Source of the DNA: Rubritepida sp.
GTDB lineage: Bacteria > Pseudomonadota > Alphaproteobacteria > Acetobacterales > Acetobacteraceae
Reading direction: 5' to 3'
Length of the DNA stretch: 22,926 bases
NCBI GenBank assembly: GCA_014376425.1
Contig: JACMRO010000458.1
Span: 1-22,926, forward strand
Position 1 is the first letter of the stretch. The number at the start of each line of letters is the position of its first letter. Under the pieces are notes generated by a model. That model had not been told where the DNA came from, ran no database searches, and worked only from the letters and a program-made list of their open reading frames with translations. This document shows, in pieces, positions 15,710 through 22,893 of this stretch. The position numbers and the translations under genes are program-made.

Positions 15710-16888
15710 TCAGCCCGGGCCGGGCTCGTGCCAGGGCGGATCACCAGCCTTCGGCAACGGCCGGCCATGCGCTCGGCCAATATGGGCGCGGCCGGCATTG
15801 GCCGCGGCAATGCCCTCAGTTACCACCTCGCACAACTTGCCATGCAGATGCGTGTTGCCCGCCACCACCATGCCCTGCGCATACGGGTCGCCGCCTGCGG
15901 GATCGGTCACGAAACCACCGGCCTCGCGCACCAGCACCAGGCCGGCGGCGATGTCCCATTTGTTCAGCCCAAGCTCCCAGAAGCCTTCGTAGCGGCCTGC
16001 CGCCACCCAGGCCAGGTCCAGCGCCGCGGCGCCGAAGCGCCGAACCCCCGCCACCTGCGGCATGATGCGCGACAGCACGCCCACAAATTCCGGCTTGCGC
16101 GGAATGGTGCCGAAGGGGATGCCGGTGGCGAACACCGCCTCGCGCATTTCCCGCCTGGCGCTTACCCGCAACCGCTTATCGTTCAGAAAGGCGCCGGCAC
16201 CCTTCTCGGCCCAGAACAGCTCGTCGGAGGCCGGGTTGTAGACCACGCCGGCAACGATCTCGCTCTCACTCTCCGAGATGCGCTTCTCGATGCCGATCGA
16301 GATCGCCCAGTGCGGGATCCCGTGCAGAAAGTTAGTGGTGCCGTCCAGCGGATCGACCACCCAGCGCCACTCCCAGTCCGGGTCGCCATGCTCCCCGCTT
16401 TCCTCCATCAGGAAGGCGAAGCCGGGGCGGGCGGCCCCGAGTTCCTGGCGCAGCGTCTCCTCGGCGCGGATATCGGCCTGGCTGACGAAGTCGCTTGGGC
16501 CCTTCATGCTGACCTGCAGCTGCTCCACCTCGCCGAAGTCGCGCAGCAGGCGGCGGCCAGCACGGCGCGCGGCGGCGACCACCACGTTGAGCTGCGGCGA
16601 CAGCCGCGCGGCACCACCGATGGCGCGGGTGGCGGCGCGCGGCGCCATCTCCACCGGTGTGCCGCGGGGCGCCTTGGGCTTGCGGACTGGTCGCGGTTCC
16701 TCGGGCCGCGGCGGCGGCGGGTTGGCCAGGGACAGCTTTGCGGGCCTGTCGCCGGCCACGGGCGGCGGTGCATCGGGCAGGTCCTCTGGCAGGTTCTCCG
16801 GCAGGCCCTCTGCCAGGTCTTCTGACAGGTCCTGGGGCAGGCCCTCTGGCGGGTCCTCGGGCAGGTCCTCTGGCGGGGTGTCGCTCAC
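15710..16888 (-). CDS. suhB: inositol monophosphatase family protein (SuhB-like) with repeat-bearing N-terminal extension
   Basis: The 392-residue product has a standard inositol-phosphatase core from about residue 95. Metal and substrate motifs: EESG at 162-165, DPLDGTTNF at 179-187, and WDIAAG at 311-316. The core opening LNVVVAAARRAGRRLLRDF resembles alphaproteobacterial SuhB. The first 80 residues are extra: eight tetrapeptides like EDLP/EGLP at 7-38, then APPPVAG, NPPPPRPEEP and a basic patch RKPKAPR. GTG 16888 overlaps the efp stop as GTGA, which supports this long start; Met81 (ATG at 16648) would give an ordinary-length protein. Reaction: hydrolysis of inositol-1-phosphate or similar phosphate monoesters. 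SuhB in E. coli also acts in ribosomal RNA antitermination, but that role here is not shown. Confidence 0.9.
   Translation of the reverse strand: MSDTPPEDLPEDPPEGLPQDLSEDLAEGLPENLPEDLPDAPPPVAGDRPAKLSLANPPPPRPEEPRPVRKPKAPRGTPVEMAPRAATRAIGGAARLSPQLNVVVAAARRAGRRLLRDFGEVEQLQVSMKGPSDFVSQADIRAEETLRQELGAARPGFAFLMEESGEHGDPDWEWRWVVDPLDGTTNFLHGIPHWAISIGIEKRISESESEIVAGVVYNPASDELFWAEKGAGAFLNDKRLRVSARREMREAVFATGIPFGTIPRKPEFVGVLSRIMPQVAGVRRFGAAALDLAWVAAGRYEGFWELGLNKWDIAAGLVLVREAGGFVTDPAGGDPYAQGMVVAGNTHLHGKLCEVVTEGIAAANAGRAHIGRAHGRPLPKAGDPPWHEPGPG
16775..16870 (-). repeat. eight 12-bp tandem units encoding acidic tetrapeptides in the suhB-like extension
   Basis: Residues 7-38 read EDLP, EDPP, EGLP, QDLS, EDLA, EGLP, ENLP, EDLP, one per 12 bases. 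The units are imperfect at DNA level (related to TCTGGCAGGTCC on the plus strand) but keep register. They look like an expanded minisatellite kept in frame. Confidence 0.85.
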
Positions 16889-17454
16889 CCCTTCGCACGC
16901 TCAAGATATGAGGCGTCCTCGGTGCGGACGACGATCCTCTCCCCGGCGGTAATGAACGGCGGCACCATCGTCTTCACGCCATTCGCCAGCAGCGCGGGCT
17001 TGTAGCTGGACGATGCAGTCTGCCCCTTTACCACCGGGTCAGCTTCTACGATCTCGAGCGTCACCGTCTCGGGCAGGTCCATCGACACCGGGTCGCCTTC
17101 GATCAGCCGCACGTTCACGGTCATGTTCTCGATCAGGAAGGGCAGCCGGTCGCCCAGGATTTCTCTTGGGACGGTGGTCTGCTCGAAGGTCTCGGGGTCC
17201 ATCAGCACAAGATTTTCGCCGTCGACGTAAGAGAAATTGAATTCCTTGTCCTCGGTCTGCAGCCTCTCGACCGTGTCGGCGGTGCGCCAGCGCTGGTCCT
17301 TCTTCGAACCCGTCTTGATGTTGCGCATGTCGACCTGAATGATCGCATTGCCCTTGCCGGGGATCATGATGTTCTGGCGCAGGATGGTCCAGCGCTGGCC
17401 CTCGAACTCGATGACCATGCCGGCGCGCATCTGGTTGGCCTGCATCTTCGCCAT
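16885..17454 (-). CDS. efp: translation elongation factor P
   Basis: The product is 189 residues from ATG 17454, the normal EF-P size (MAKMQANQMRAGMVIEF). The frame is open further upstream, but that stretch is the AT-rich leader and is not coding. The tip loop IPGKGNA puts Lys34 at the site that is lysylated by EpmA in some bacteria. Three beta-barrel domains follow: KOW-like N-domain (1-65), central domain (about 67-125, with TVPREILGDRLPFLIENM), and an OB-like C-domain ending in TEDASYLERAKG. EF-P binds beside the P-site tRNA and relieves ribosome stalling at polyproline stretches. Its stop overlaps the GTG start of the suhB-like gene by 4 bases. A sigma70-like promoter is seen about 120 bases upstream. 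No epmA or epmB is in the window. Confidence 0.97.
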   Translation of the reverse strand: MAKMQANQMRAGMVIEFEGQRWTILRQNIMIPGKGNAIIQVDMRNIKTGSKKDQRWRTADTVERLQTEDKEFNFSYVDGENLVLMDPETFEQTTVPREILGDRLPFLIENMTVNVRLIEGDPVSMDLPETVTLEIVEADPVVKGQTASSSYKPALLANGVKTMVPPFITAGERIVVRTEDASYLERAKG

Positions 17455-17565
17455 GGGCGGGTACCTGTCGTGTCTCGGGGATGAATGAACGGGCGGGTTA
17501 CACGGGGGGGGGCGGTTGGGCAAGGTGCCGGGCCGGGTGACGAGTTGCGCCCTGCCGTTACAGCG

Positions 17566-17690
17566 TTCTCTAATATAGAATACCCTCGGATCGTTCTCCG
17601 TCAACAAAAAGCTAAATAGTTTATCAGTCTTCAACGATGATTTTTTACCAATGTTAAGCTGAGCGCAATGGATTTTCCGCAATAACTCCG
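17566..17690. other. AT-rich divergent intergenic region between efp and the DUF4214 gene
   Basis: The gap 17455-17711 is 257 bases. Its middle, from CGTTCTCTAATATAG to GGATTTTCCGCAAT, is strikingly AT-rich compared with the rest of the window. It contains a minus-strand promoter candidate for efp and must hold the promoter of the plus-strand gene. The efp-proximal part carries a run of nine G on the plus strand (17504-17512). No gene or RNA is recognised here. Confidence 0.6.
17577..17604 (-). promoter_or_regulatory. candidate sigma70-type promoter for efp
   Basis: On the minus strand a TTGACG -35 box (17604-17599) is followed after 16 bases by TATTCT (17582-17577). The match is 5/6 and 4/6 to consensus. 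Transcription would begin near 17570 and leave a leader of about 115 bases before ATG 17454. The call rests on motif match alone. Confidence 0.45.
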
Positions 17691-17711
17691 GCCCGAAAGG
17701 GGCCTCGGCCG

Positions 17712-19298
17712 ATGCGCAGTATTTCCTTCAATGGTACCATTCCTCCCATGCTGGTCGAAAACACCCGGCCTGGTGGCTGGGCGGGTGCGCTCACCATGTC
17801 GATCAATCCCATCTTTGTCAGTCTGGTCGATGTGATTGGCACTGCAGACCTGTATCTGGACAGCCGGTTCGACCGATCGACCGGTACCGTCTCGCTCTGG
17901 AACATCGCCACGCCCGACTTTGAGGGCTTCGCCCGCATCGGTGCCAACCCCATCATCCACTTTCAGCTCCGGCTGTTCATGGCCGATGGTACGCAAGCTT
18001 TGAGCGAGGCCAGCTACAGCCTGGCGGTAGGCGATGTGGACGATACGCCCCCCAACGCTCTGGCATTCGCCACGGGCGGCACGGTGGCGCCGGGCGACAT
18101 TGGCGCGACCATCGGCACGCTGGCCGTGAACGACCCGGACAGCACCGGCCCCTTCACCTTCACCATCGATCCGACCGACGCCTGGCAGTACGAGATCGTG
18201 GGTCAGACGCTCCGCCTCAGGCCCGGCATGACGGTCTCGATCAGCGACGGCCCGTTCCGGGCGCTGAACGTCGAGGTTTCGGACGGGCTGCAATCCGCCG
18301 CCCACCGGTTGAACATCAGTGTGGTGGCCGGCCCTGGCGAACAGGCGATCATCGACGTGCTCGACCCCTGGGAGGTAAAGGCGGGCTTCTCCTGGAAAAA
18401 CAGCGACACCGTCTCGGCGCTCCGTGGCAGCTGGGAGATCGAGCGGATCGAGCATTACGGCGGCATGCTGATGGATGTGGTGATGCGCGACGGCGCCCAT
18501 GTCTGGCTGCCCGCTGTCAGCCGGATCGAGTTTCTCAACGGCACGCTGGACCTGCGGCAGCGTGGCTCAGCCGACCAGATGCATGCGGTCTATCAGACCG
18601 TGCTGGGGCGGCTGGGCGACAAGATGACCGTGGGCCCGGTGGTATCGGGATTGGACGCCGGCAGCTTCACCATCGACGACCTGTTGGGCTCCCTGCTAGG
18701 CAGCGCGGAATTCACCCAGCGCTACGGTATGTTGAACAATGAGCAGTTTATCAGGCTGATGTACCGCAATACCGAGGGCGGGGTGCCGTATGAGCCCGGC
18801 GTGCAGGGGTGGAGGGCGGCGCTGGACAACGGCATGCCCCGGGCCAGCGTGGCAAAGGCCTTCGCGACCTGGGAGGTCACGCTCAACAATATCGACGCGG
18901 CGCAACCCCATGGCTGGTGGCTGGAGCGCAAGTTCGGTGCGGAGGTCGCCTCGATCTATGACGTTGCGCTCGACCGGCTGCCCGACCGCAGCGGCTTCGA
19001 CTACTGGCTGGGCGAGCTGGATGCCGGGCTTATCGGCCTCAACAACCTGGCCGTTCTGTTCGGCCGGGCGGAGGAATTCGTCGGGCGGAATGCCGGCCGG
19101 TCGACCGTGGACTTCGTGCGCGAGTTGTACCGCAGCGCACTGGATCGGGAGCCGGACCAGGGTGGCCTGGACTATTGGGTACAAGGCCTCGACGCCGGCA
19201 TCCTGGGCCGCGACCAGATGATCTTTACCTTTGGTTTCAGCCCGGAAAAGCTGGGCTACCTGGCGGTGATGCCGTCCGGCGAGGCTTTCTTCAGTTGA
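17712..19298 (+). CDS. cadherin-like/DUF4214 repeat protein, probably secreted
   Basis: The 528-residue protein has no classical signal peptide. Residues about 103-205 look like one cadherin-like beta-sandwich: GTVAPGDIGATIGTLAVNDPD, FTFTIDP, and LNVEVSDGLQSAAHRLNISV. Residues about 288-515 contain four related segments of the DUF4214 kind: MHAVYQTVLGRLGD (290-303), FIRLMYRNTEGGVPY (346-360), VASIYDVALDRLPDRSGFDYW (partly, 412-432) and FVRELYRSALDREPDQGGLDYW (468-489), each followed by LDAG or LDNG. DUF4214 is frequent in large secreted or surface proteins exported by type I systems together with calcium-binding repeats; no such glycine-rich nonapeptides are seen here. A GAAAGGGG (17695-17702) site is 9 bases before ATG 17712. 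It is a single gene with no secretion genes nearby. Function unknown. Confidence 0.85.
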   Translation: MRSISFNGTIPPMLVENTRPGGWAGALTMSINPIFVSLVDVIGTADLYLDSRFDRSTGTVSLWNIATPDFEGFARIGANPIIHFQLRLFMADGTQALSEASYSLAVGDVDDTPPNALAFATGGTVAPGDIGATIGTLAVNDPDSTGPFTFTIDPTDAWQYEIVGQTLRLRPGMTVSISDGPFRALNVEVSDGLQSAAHRLNISVVAGPGEQAIIDVLDPWEVKAGFSWKNSDTVSALRGSWEIERIEHYGGMLMDVVMRDGAHVWLPAVSRIEFLNGTLDLRQRGSADQMHAVYQTVLGRLGDKMTVGPVVSGLDAGSFTIDDLLGSLLGSAEFTQRYGMLNNEQFIRLMYRNTEGGVPYEPGVQGWRAALDNGMPRASVAKAFATWEVTLNNIDAAQPHGWWLERKFGAEVASIYDVALDRLPDRSGFDYWLGELDAGLIGLNNLAVLFGRAEEFVGRNAGRSTVDFVRELYRSALDREPDQGGLDYWVQGLDAGILGRDQMIFTFGFSPEKLGYLAVMPSGEAFFS

Positions 19299-19316
19299 CG
19301 TCCTGGCAGCCGCTGA

Positions 19317-19342
19317 GGCGCCAGGCCCGGGGCCTGAGCGCC
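19317..19342. terminator. hairpin between convergent genes, possible two-way terminator
   Basis: GGCGC-C-AGGCCC (19317-19328) pairs with GGGCCT-G (19330-19336) and, after a bulged A at 19337, GCGCC (19338-19342). This gives a 12-bp stem with an extremely tight loop. It lies 18 bases after the DUF4214 stop and 10 bases before the kinase stop on the other strand. No T-run follows on either strand, so efficient intrinsic termination is doubtful. Confidence 0.42.
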
Positions 19343-19352
19343 TGCTCCCGCC

Positions 19353-20681
19353 TCAGGCCGGCAGCCGCACCCGCGCCCGCAGGCCACCCAGCGGGCTCTC
19401 CTCCAGCGCAATTTCACCGCCATGCCGTCGCACCGCGTCGCGCGCGATGGCCAGGCCCAGCCCCGTGCCCGTGGCCGAGCCGCTGGCAAACGGCTTGAAT
19501 GCCGCCTCGCGCTCGGCTTTCGGGATGCCCGGCCCGTCATCATCGACGGTGACTTCCACCGCGCCGTCGCACGCCTCGGCGGTCAGCGCGATTCGGGTGC
19601 CGTGCCGCCGCGCATTGTCCAACAGGTTACCCAGTGCGCGGCGCAGTGCCCCCTCGCGCAGCCGAAGCCTAAGGCTGGGCGGCGCCGACAGCTCGACCAG
19701 CCCGCCGCTGCGCCGCGCGCTGGCCGCCAGCTCCTGCAGCAGCGGCACGAGGTCCATCTCGCGCGTCGCCTCCAGCCCCTCGCCGCGGGCGAAGGACAGG
19801 TAGGTCTCGACCAGACGTTCCATCTCCTCGGTGTCCTGCGTCAGGCCGGCGATGTCCTCCTCGGTCTGCGGGGTGCGCGGCAGCATGGACAGGCTGAGGC
19901 GCATACGGGTGATGGGGGTGCGCATGTCGTGGCTGATGCCGGCCAGCATTTCGGTGCGCTGCTCCACGAAGCGGCGGATGTTGTCCTGCATCCGGTTGAA
20001 GGCGATCGCGGCCTGGCGCACTTCGATGGCGCCTTCGGGCTTGATCGGCGTCTGGTCCCGCCCCTGGCCAAAATCCTCCGCCGCCGCAGCAAGCCTTCGG
20101 ATCGCCCGGACCTGGTTGCGGGTGAACAGCACCGCCGCGGTCGCCAGCAGCAGTGCGGAGCCGACCAGCCAGATGACGAACCAGTACAGGGTCGCGCTGA
20201 ACAGCCGTTTGCGCGGCGCCTCCACGCTCAGCACACCCTGTTCGAGCTGCACGCGGATGACGATGTTCTGCGCATCGCTCAGCCAGTCGGCATCGAAGGG
20301 GCGGGCGACGAGGCGGGTCAACGCGTCATTGAGGTCGGTCTCAAGCGGCAGCAGCGGGCTCCAGGGCGGCCGGGCGGGCACCACGCCCAGTTGCGCGCCC
20401 GGCTCGATGGCGATGCCAATGCCCAGGCGCCAGGTGCTTTCGCGCATGATGATGCCATGCACCTCCGGCGCCTGTTCCAGCAGTTGCGCCACCATGCCGA
20501 TCTCGCCCGCCAACGAGGCGGCGAGCCGGCGCGAAATAACGTCCAGATGGCCGCCATAGAAGGCGGTCAGCGCCACCGCCTGCACGATCAGCAGGGGCAC
20601 GAGGATCAGCAGCAGGCTGCGCGCCAGCAGCCCGCGTGGCGCCAGGCGCCGCAGCCCCAGCCGGGGGGCCTCGCTTATCAA
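19353..20681 (-). CDS. sensor histidine kinase, EnvZ/OmpR-partner type
   Basis: The 442-residue inner-membrane kinase has helix 1 at about 22-42, a periplasmic sensor region at about 43-162, and helix 2 at about 163-187. A HAMP linker (NQVRAIRRLAAAAEDFGQG) leads to the dimerisation domain with phospho-acceptor His251 in GISHDMRTPITRMR. The HATPase_c domain has N-box LGNLLDNARRHG (Asn356), G1 DDDGPGIP and G2 GTGLGLAIA. TTG 20681 overlaps the response-regulator stop as TTGA. It phosphorylates the upstream-encoded regulator in answer to an unknown envelope signal. EnvZ-type architecture with a short periplasmic sensor is clear; the stimulus is not. Confidence 0.93.
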   Translation of the reverse strand: MISEAPRLGLRRLAPRGLLARSLLLILVPLLIVQAVALTAFYGGHLDVISRRLAASLAGEIGMVAQLLEQAPEVHGIIMRESTWRLGIGIAIEPGAQLGVVPARPPWSPLLPLETDLNDALTRLVARPFDADWLSDAQNIVIRVQLEQGVLSVEAPRKRLFSATLYWFVIWLVGSALLLATAAVLFTRNQVRAIRRLAAAAEDFGQGRDQTPIKPEGAIEVRQAAIAFNRMQDNIRRFVEQRTEMLAGISHDMRTPITRMRLSLSMLPRTPQTEEDIAGLTQDTEEMERLVETYLSFARGEGLEATREMDLVPLLQELAASARRSGGLVELSAPPSLRLRLREGALRRALGNLLDNARRHGTRIALTAEACDGAVEVTVDDDGPGIPKAEREAAFKPFASGSATGTGLGLAIARDAVRRHGGEIALEESPLGGLRARVRLPA

Positions 20682-21373
20682 CTGCCGGGCCGCAGCACGT
20701 AGCCTTTGTGGCGGATGGTGTGGAGGAAACGCGGTTCACGCGGGTCAGGCTCGATCTTGCGACGCAGCCGGGTCACCTGCACATCAACCGCGCGCTCGCC
20801 CGCGTCCGGCGTACCCAGCGCCACGGCGATCTCCTCGCGGCTCAGCACCTCGCCGGGGCGGCGGGCCAGCGCGGTCAGCAGCGCGGCCTCGCCCCCGGTC
20901 AGCCTCGTGGTGCCTTCTGGGCCACGCAGTTCGGCACGATCGGGGTCGAACCAGCGCGCGCCGAGTTGCACCGGGCCCGACTGCGAAGTGGGCGGTGGCG
21001 GCGCTGCGCGGCGCAGGATGGTGCGGACGCGGTGCGCCAGCTCCCGCGGGTCGAAGGGCTTGGCCAGGTAGTCGTCGGCGCCATGCTCGAAGCCGGCCAC
21101 GCGGTCATCGGGGTCACCACGCGCGGTCAGCATCAGGACCGGCACGTCCCTCCCCTCGCGGCGCAGGCTGTCGACCAGTTGGAGACCGCTTTCCCCCGGC
21201 ATCATCACATCCATCACCAGCAGGTCGAATGCGACGACCTTGAGTGCGGCGCGCGCCTCGGCGGCATCGGCGGCCGCCGTTACCCGAAAACCCTGTTCCG
21301 TCAGGTAGCGCTGCAGCAGGCTGCGCAGGCGGGTGTCGTCGTCGACGACCAGCAGGTGGGCCAGGTCGCTCAT
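20678..21373 (-). CDS. OmpR-family response regulator (PetR-like)
   Basis: The 231-residue protein has a receiver domain at 1-122 with acidic pocket Asp11-Asp13, phospho-acceptor Asp55 in LLVMDVMMPG, Thr83 and Lys105 in LAKPFDP. A winged-helix output domain follows at about 133-229, ending in DVQVTRLRRKIEPD and FLHTIRHKGYVL, the standard OmpR/PhoB recognition and wing segments. A short proline/serine linker joins them. ATG 21373 overlaps the MarR stop by 4 bases (ATGA). The arrangement MarR regulator followed by OmpR-type regulator recalls petP-petR of Rhodobacter capsulatus, where PetR is needed for cytochrome bc1 operon expression. No pet genes lie in this window, so the target is unknown. 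Confidence 0.94.
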   Translation of the reverse strand: MSDLAHLLVVDDDTRLRSLLQRYLTEQGFRVTAAADAAEARAALKVVAFDLLVMDVMMPGESGLQLVDSLRREGRDVPVLMLTARGDPDDRVAGFEHGADDYLAKPFDPRELAHRVRTILRRAAPPPPTSQSGPVQLGARWFDPDRAELRGPEGTTRLTGGEAALLTALARRPGEVLSREEIAVALGTPDAGERAVDVQVTRLRRKIEPDPREPRFLHTIRHKGYVLRPGS

Positions 21374-21903
21374 GAGCCGGAACGCTCGAGGATTTCGAGT
21401 TCCGCCCGCGCCTCATCGCCCATCAGCCCCCGCATCACGCGGCGAAAGCCCTCCACGGCGGCGGGCCCGGCCTCGCGATAGGCCCGCATCACCCATTCGC
21501 GCTGGCAGTCGTAGAGCCTGCGTTCCAGCGCGGCACCCTTATCGGTGAGGCTGAGCAGGCGCTGCCGCTTATCCGTGCGCCCCGCCGCCTGGGTGACGTA
21601 CCCATCCTCGATCATTGGCTGCAACACGCGGCCCAGCGACTGCTTGGTGATGGCCAGGATCGCCAGCAGGTCGCCCACCGTGATGCCAGGCCGGCGCCCG
21701 ACGAAATGCAACACCCGGTGGTGGGCGCGGCCCATCGCCAGCTCCTCCAGCAGCCGGTCTGGCCCAGCCGTGAAGTCGCGATAGCCGAAGAACATGAGGT
21801 CCTGCGCCAACCGAAGCTCCGACTCGCGCAGGAAGAGCAGGTTGCTGCCAGCCCCCGGCCCGGCCCCGGGCATGGCCGCCATGCTGGAATGTTTGGTCAG
21901 CAT
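21370..21903 (-). CDS. MarR-family transcriptional regulator (PetP-like)
   Basis: The 177-residue protein begins at ATG 21903, with GGAG about 12 bases upstream; a longer frame to 21984 runs into the divergent ilvE leader and lacks support. After a flexible glycine/proline-rich start, the winged helix-turn-helix covers about 55-125: RVLHFVGRRPGITVGDLLAI, ITKQSLGRVLQPMIEDGYV (recognition helix region), and wing TDKRQRLLSLTDKG. Helices at both ends form the dimer. MarR proteins bind palindromic operators and often respond to small ligands. It is the first gene of a three-gene unit with the response regulator and kinase. A partial palindrome in its own divergent promoter region (21926-21948) could be its site. 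Confidence 0.92.
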   Translation of the reverse strand: MLTKHSSMAAMPGAGPGAGSNLLFLRESELRLAQDLMFFGYRDFTAGPDRLLEELAMGRAHHRVLHFVGRRPGITVGDLLAILAITKQSLGRVLQPMIEDGYVTQAAGRTDKRQRLLSLTDKGAALERRLYDCQREWVMRAYREAGPAAVEGFRRVMRGLMGDEARAELEILERSGS

Positions 21904-21905
21904 TG

Positions 21906-21933
21906 TTGACGCTTCTCCGCGTGATGTTCTAAA
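21906..21933 (+). promoter_or_regulatory. candidate sigma70-type promoter for ilvE
   Basis: TTGACG (21906-21911) is followed after 16 bases by TCTAAA (21928-21933). Matches to consensus are 5/6 and 4/6. It points to ilvE, whose ATG is at 21988. The assignment is by motif alone. Confidence 0.38.
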
Positions 21934-21948
21934 CCAGCCGTACTGAAC
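21926..21948. promoter_or_regulatory. candidate MarR-type operator in the marR-ilvE intergenic region
   Basis: GTTC at 21926 and GAAC at 21945-21948 form the outer arms of an imperfect 23-base palindrome; an inner AC/GT pair also matches, giving 6 of 11 paired positions. It overlaps the proposed -10 box of ilvE. MarR-family proteins often bind such sites in their own divergent promoters. The evidence is weak. Confidence 0.25.
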
Positions 21949-21987
21949 GCAAGATAATGTCGTAAACCCTTTCCCAGGAGACACGTC

Positions 21988-22893
21988 ATGGCCCTGATCC
22001 CCTTCGACGACCGCGACGGCTTCATCTGGCTCGACGGCCAGATGAAGCCGTGGCGTGAGGCACAGCTACATGTTCTTTCGCACGCACTGCACTATGCCAG
22101 TGCGGTGTTCGAAGGCGAACGCTGTTATGCGGGTAATATCTTCCGGCTGCGCGACCATACCAACAGGCTGATCGAAAGTGGTCGCATCCTGGGCTTCGAG
22201 CTGGGCTGGACCGCGGACCAGATCGACGCTGCGTGCGACGCGGTTGTGCGGGCCAATGGCCTGACCGAAGCCTATGTCCGCCCCATTGCCTGGCGCGGCG
22301 CCGAGGAGATGGGGGTTGGGGCCAAGGCCACGAAGATCCATCTGGCGATCGCGACCTGGGAATGGGGCGCCTATTTCGGCGTCGAACAGCGGATGAAGGG
22401 CGTGCGGCTGGACATGGCGAAGTGGCGCCGCCCGGCACCCGACACCGCACCAACCGCCAGCAAGGCCGCGGGGCTCTACATGATCGGCACGATGAGCAAG
22501 CACGCCGCCATGGATGCCGGCTTCGACGACGCATTCATGCTCGACCACAAAGGCGACCTGGCGGAAGCGACGGGCGCGAACGCCTTCTTCGTGATGGCCG
22601 ACGGCGCGATCCACACCCCCACGCCGACATGCTTCCTCGATGGCATTACCCGGCGGACGGTGATGGCATTGGCGCGCAAGCGGCAGATGCAGGTTGTGGA
22701 GCGGGTGATCGGGGTTGAGGAACTGGCGCGGGCGAGCGAGGTGTTTCTGGCCGGGACCGCGGCGGAGGTGACGCCTGTCGCCTGTATCGGCGAGTGCCAC
22801 TTCACGCCCGGCGAGATCACCCGGACGTTGATGCAGGACTACATGGCGCTGACGAAGATGTCGCCAGTTGCGGTGATGCAACGGGTGGGGTAA
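21988..22893 (+). CDS. ilvE: branched-chain amino acid aminotransferase (class IV)
   Basis: The 301-residue enzyme transfers amino groups between glutamate and branched-chain 2-keto acids, using PLP. The start ATG 21988 has AGGAG 7 bases upstream. Class IV fold-type features: LSHALHYASAVFEGERCY (31-47 region), RPIAWRG at 98-104, the catalytic lysine Lys159 in PTASKAAGLYMIGTMSKH, and EATGANAFFV at 192-201 with the PLP-phosphate contact TGAN. FLDGITRRTVM near 215-225 and FLAGTAAEVTPV complete the cofactor site. It is divergent from the MarR-response regulator-kinase unit over 84 bases. D-amino-acid or aminodeoxychorismate enzymes share the fold, but the length and motifs favour IlvE. Confidence 0.94.
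   Translation: MALIPFDDRDGFIWLDGQMKPWREAQLHVLSHALHYASAVFEGERCYAGNIFRLRDHTNRLIESGRILGFELGWTADQIDAACDAVVRANGLTEAYVRPIAWRGAEEMGVGAKATKIHLAIATWEWGAYFGVEQRMKGVRLDMAKWRRPAPDTAPTASKAAGLYMIGTMSKHAAMDAGFDDAFMLDHKGDLAEATGANAFFVMADGAIHTPTPTCFLDGITRRTVMALARKRQMQVVERVIGVEELARASEVFLAGTAAEVTPVACIGECHFTPGEITRTLMQDYMALTKMSPVAVMQRVG

Noticed and set aside
17630..17660. sigma70 promoter for the DUF4214 gene
   Set aside because: TTCAAC and GTTAAG can be placed 17 bases apart, but the matches are too poor to support in an AT-rich stretch.
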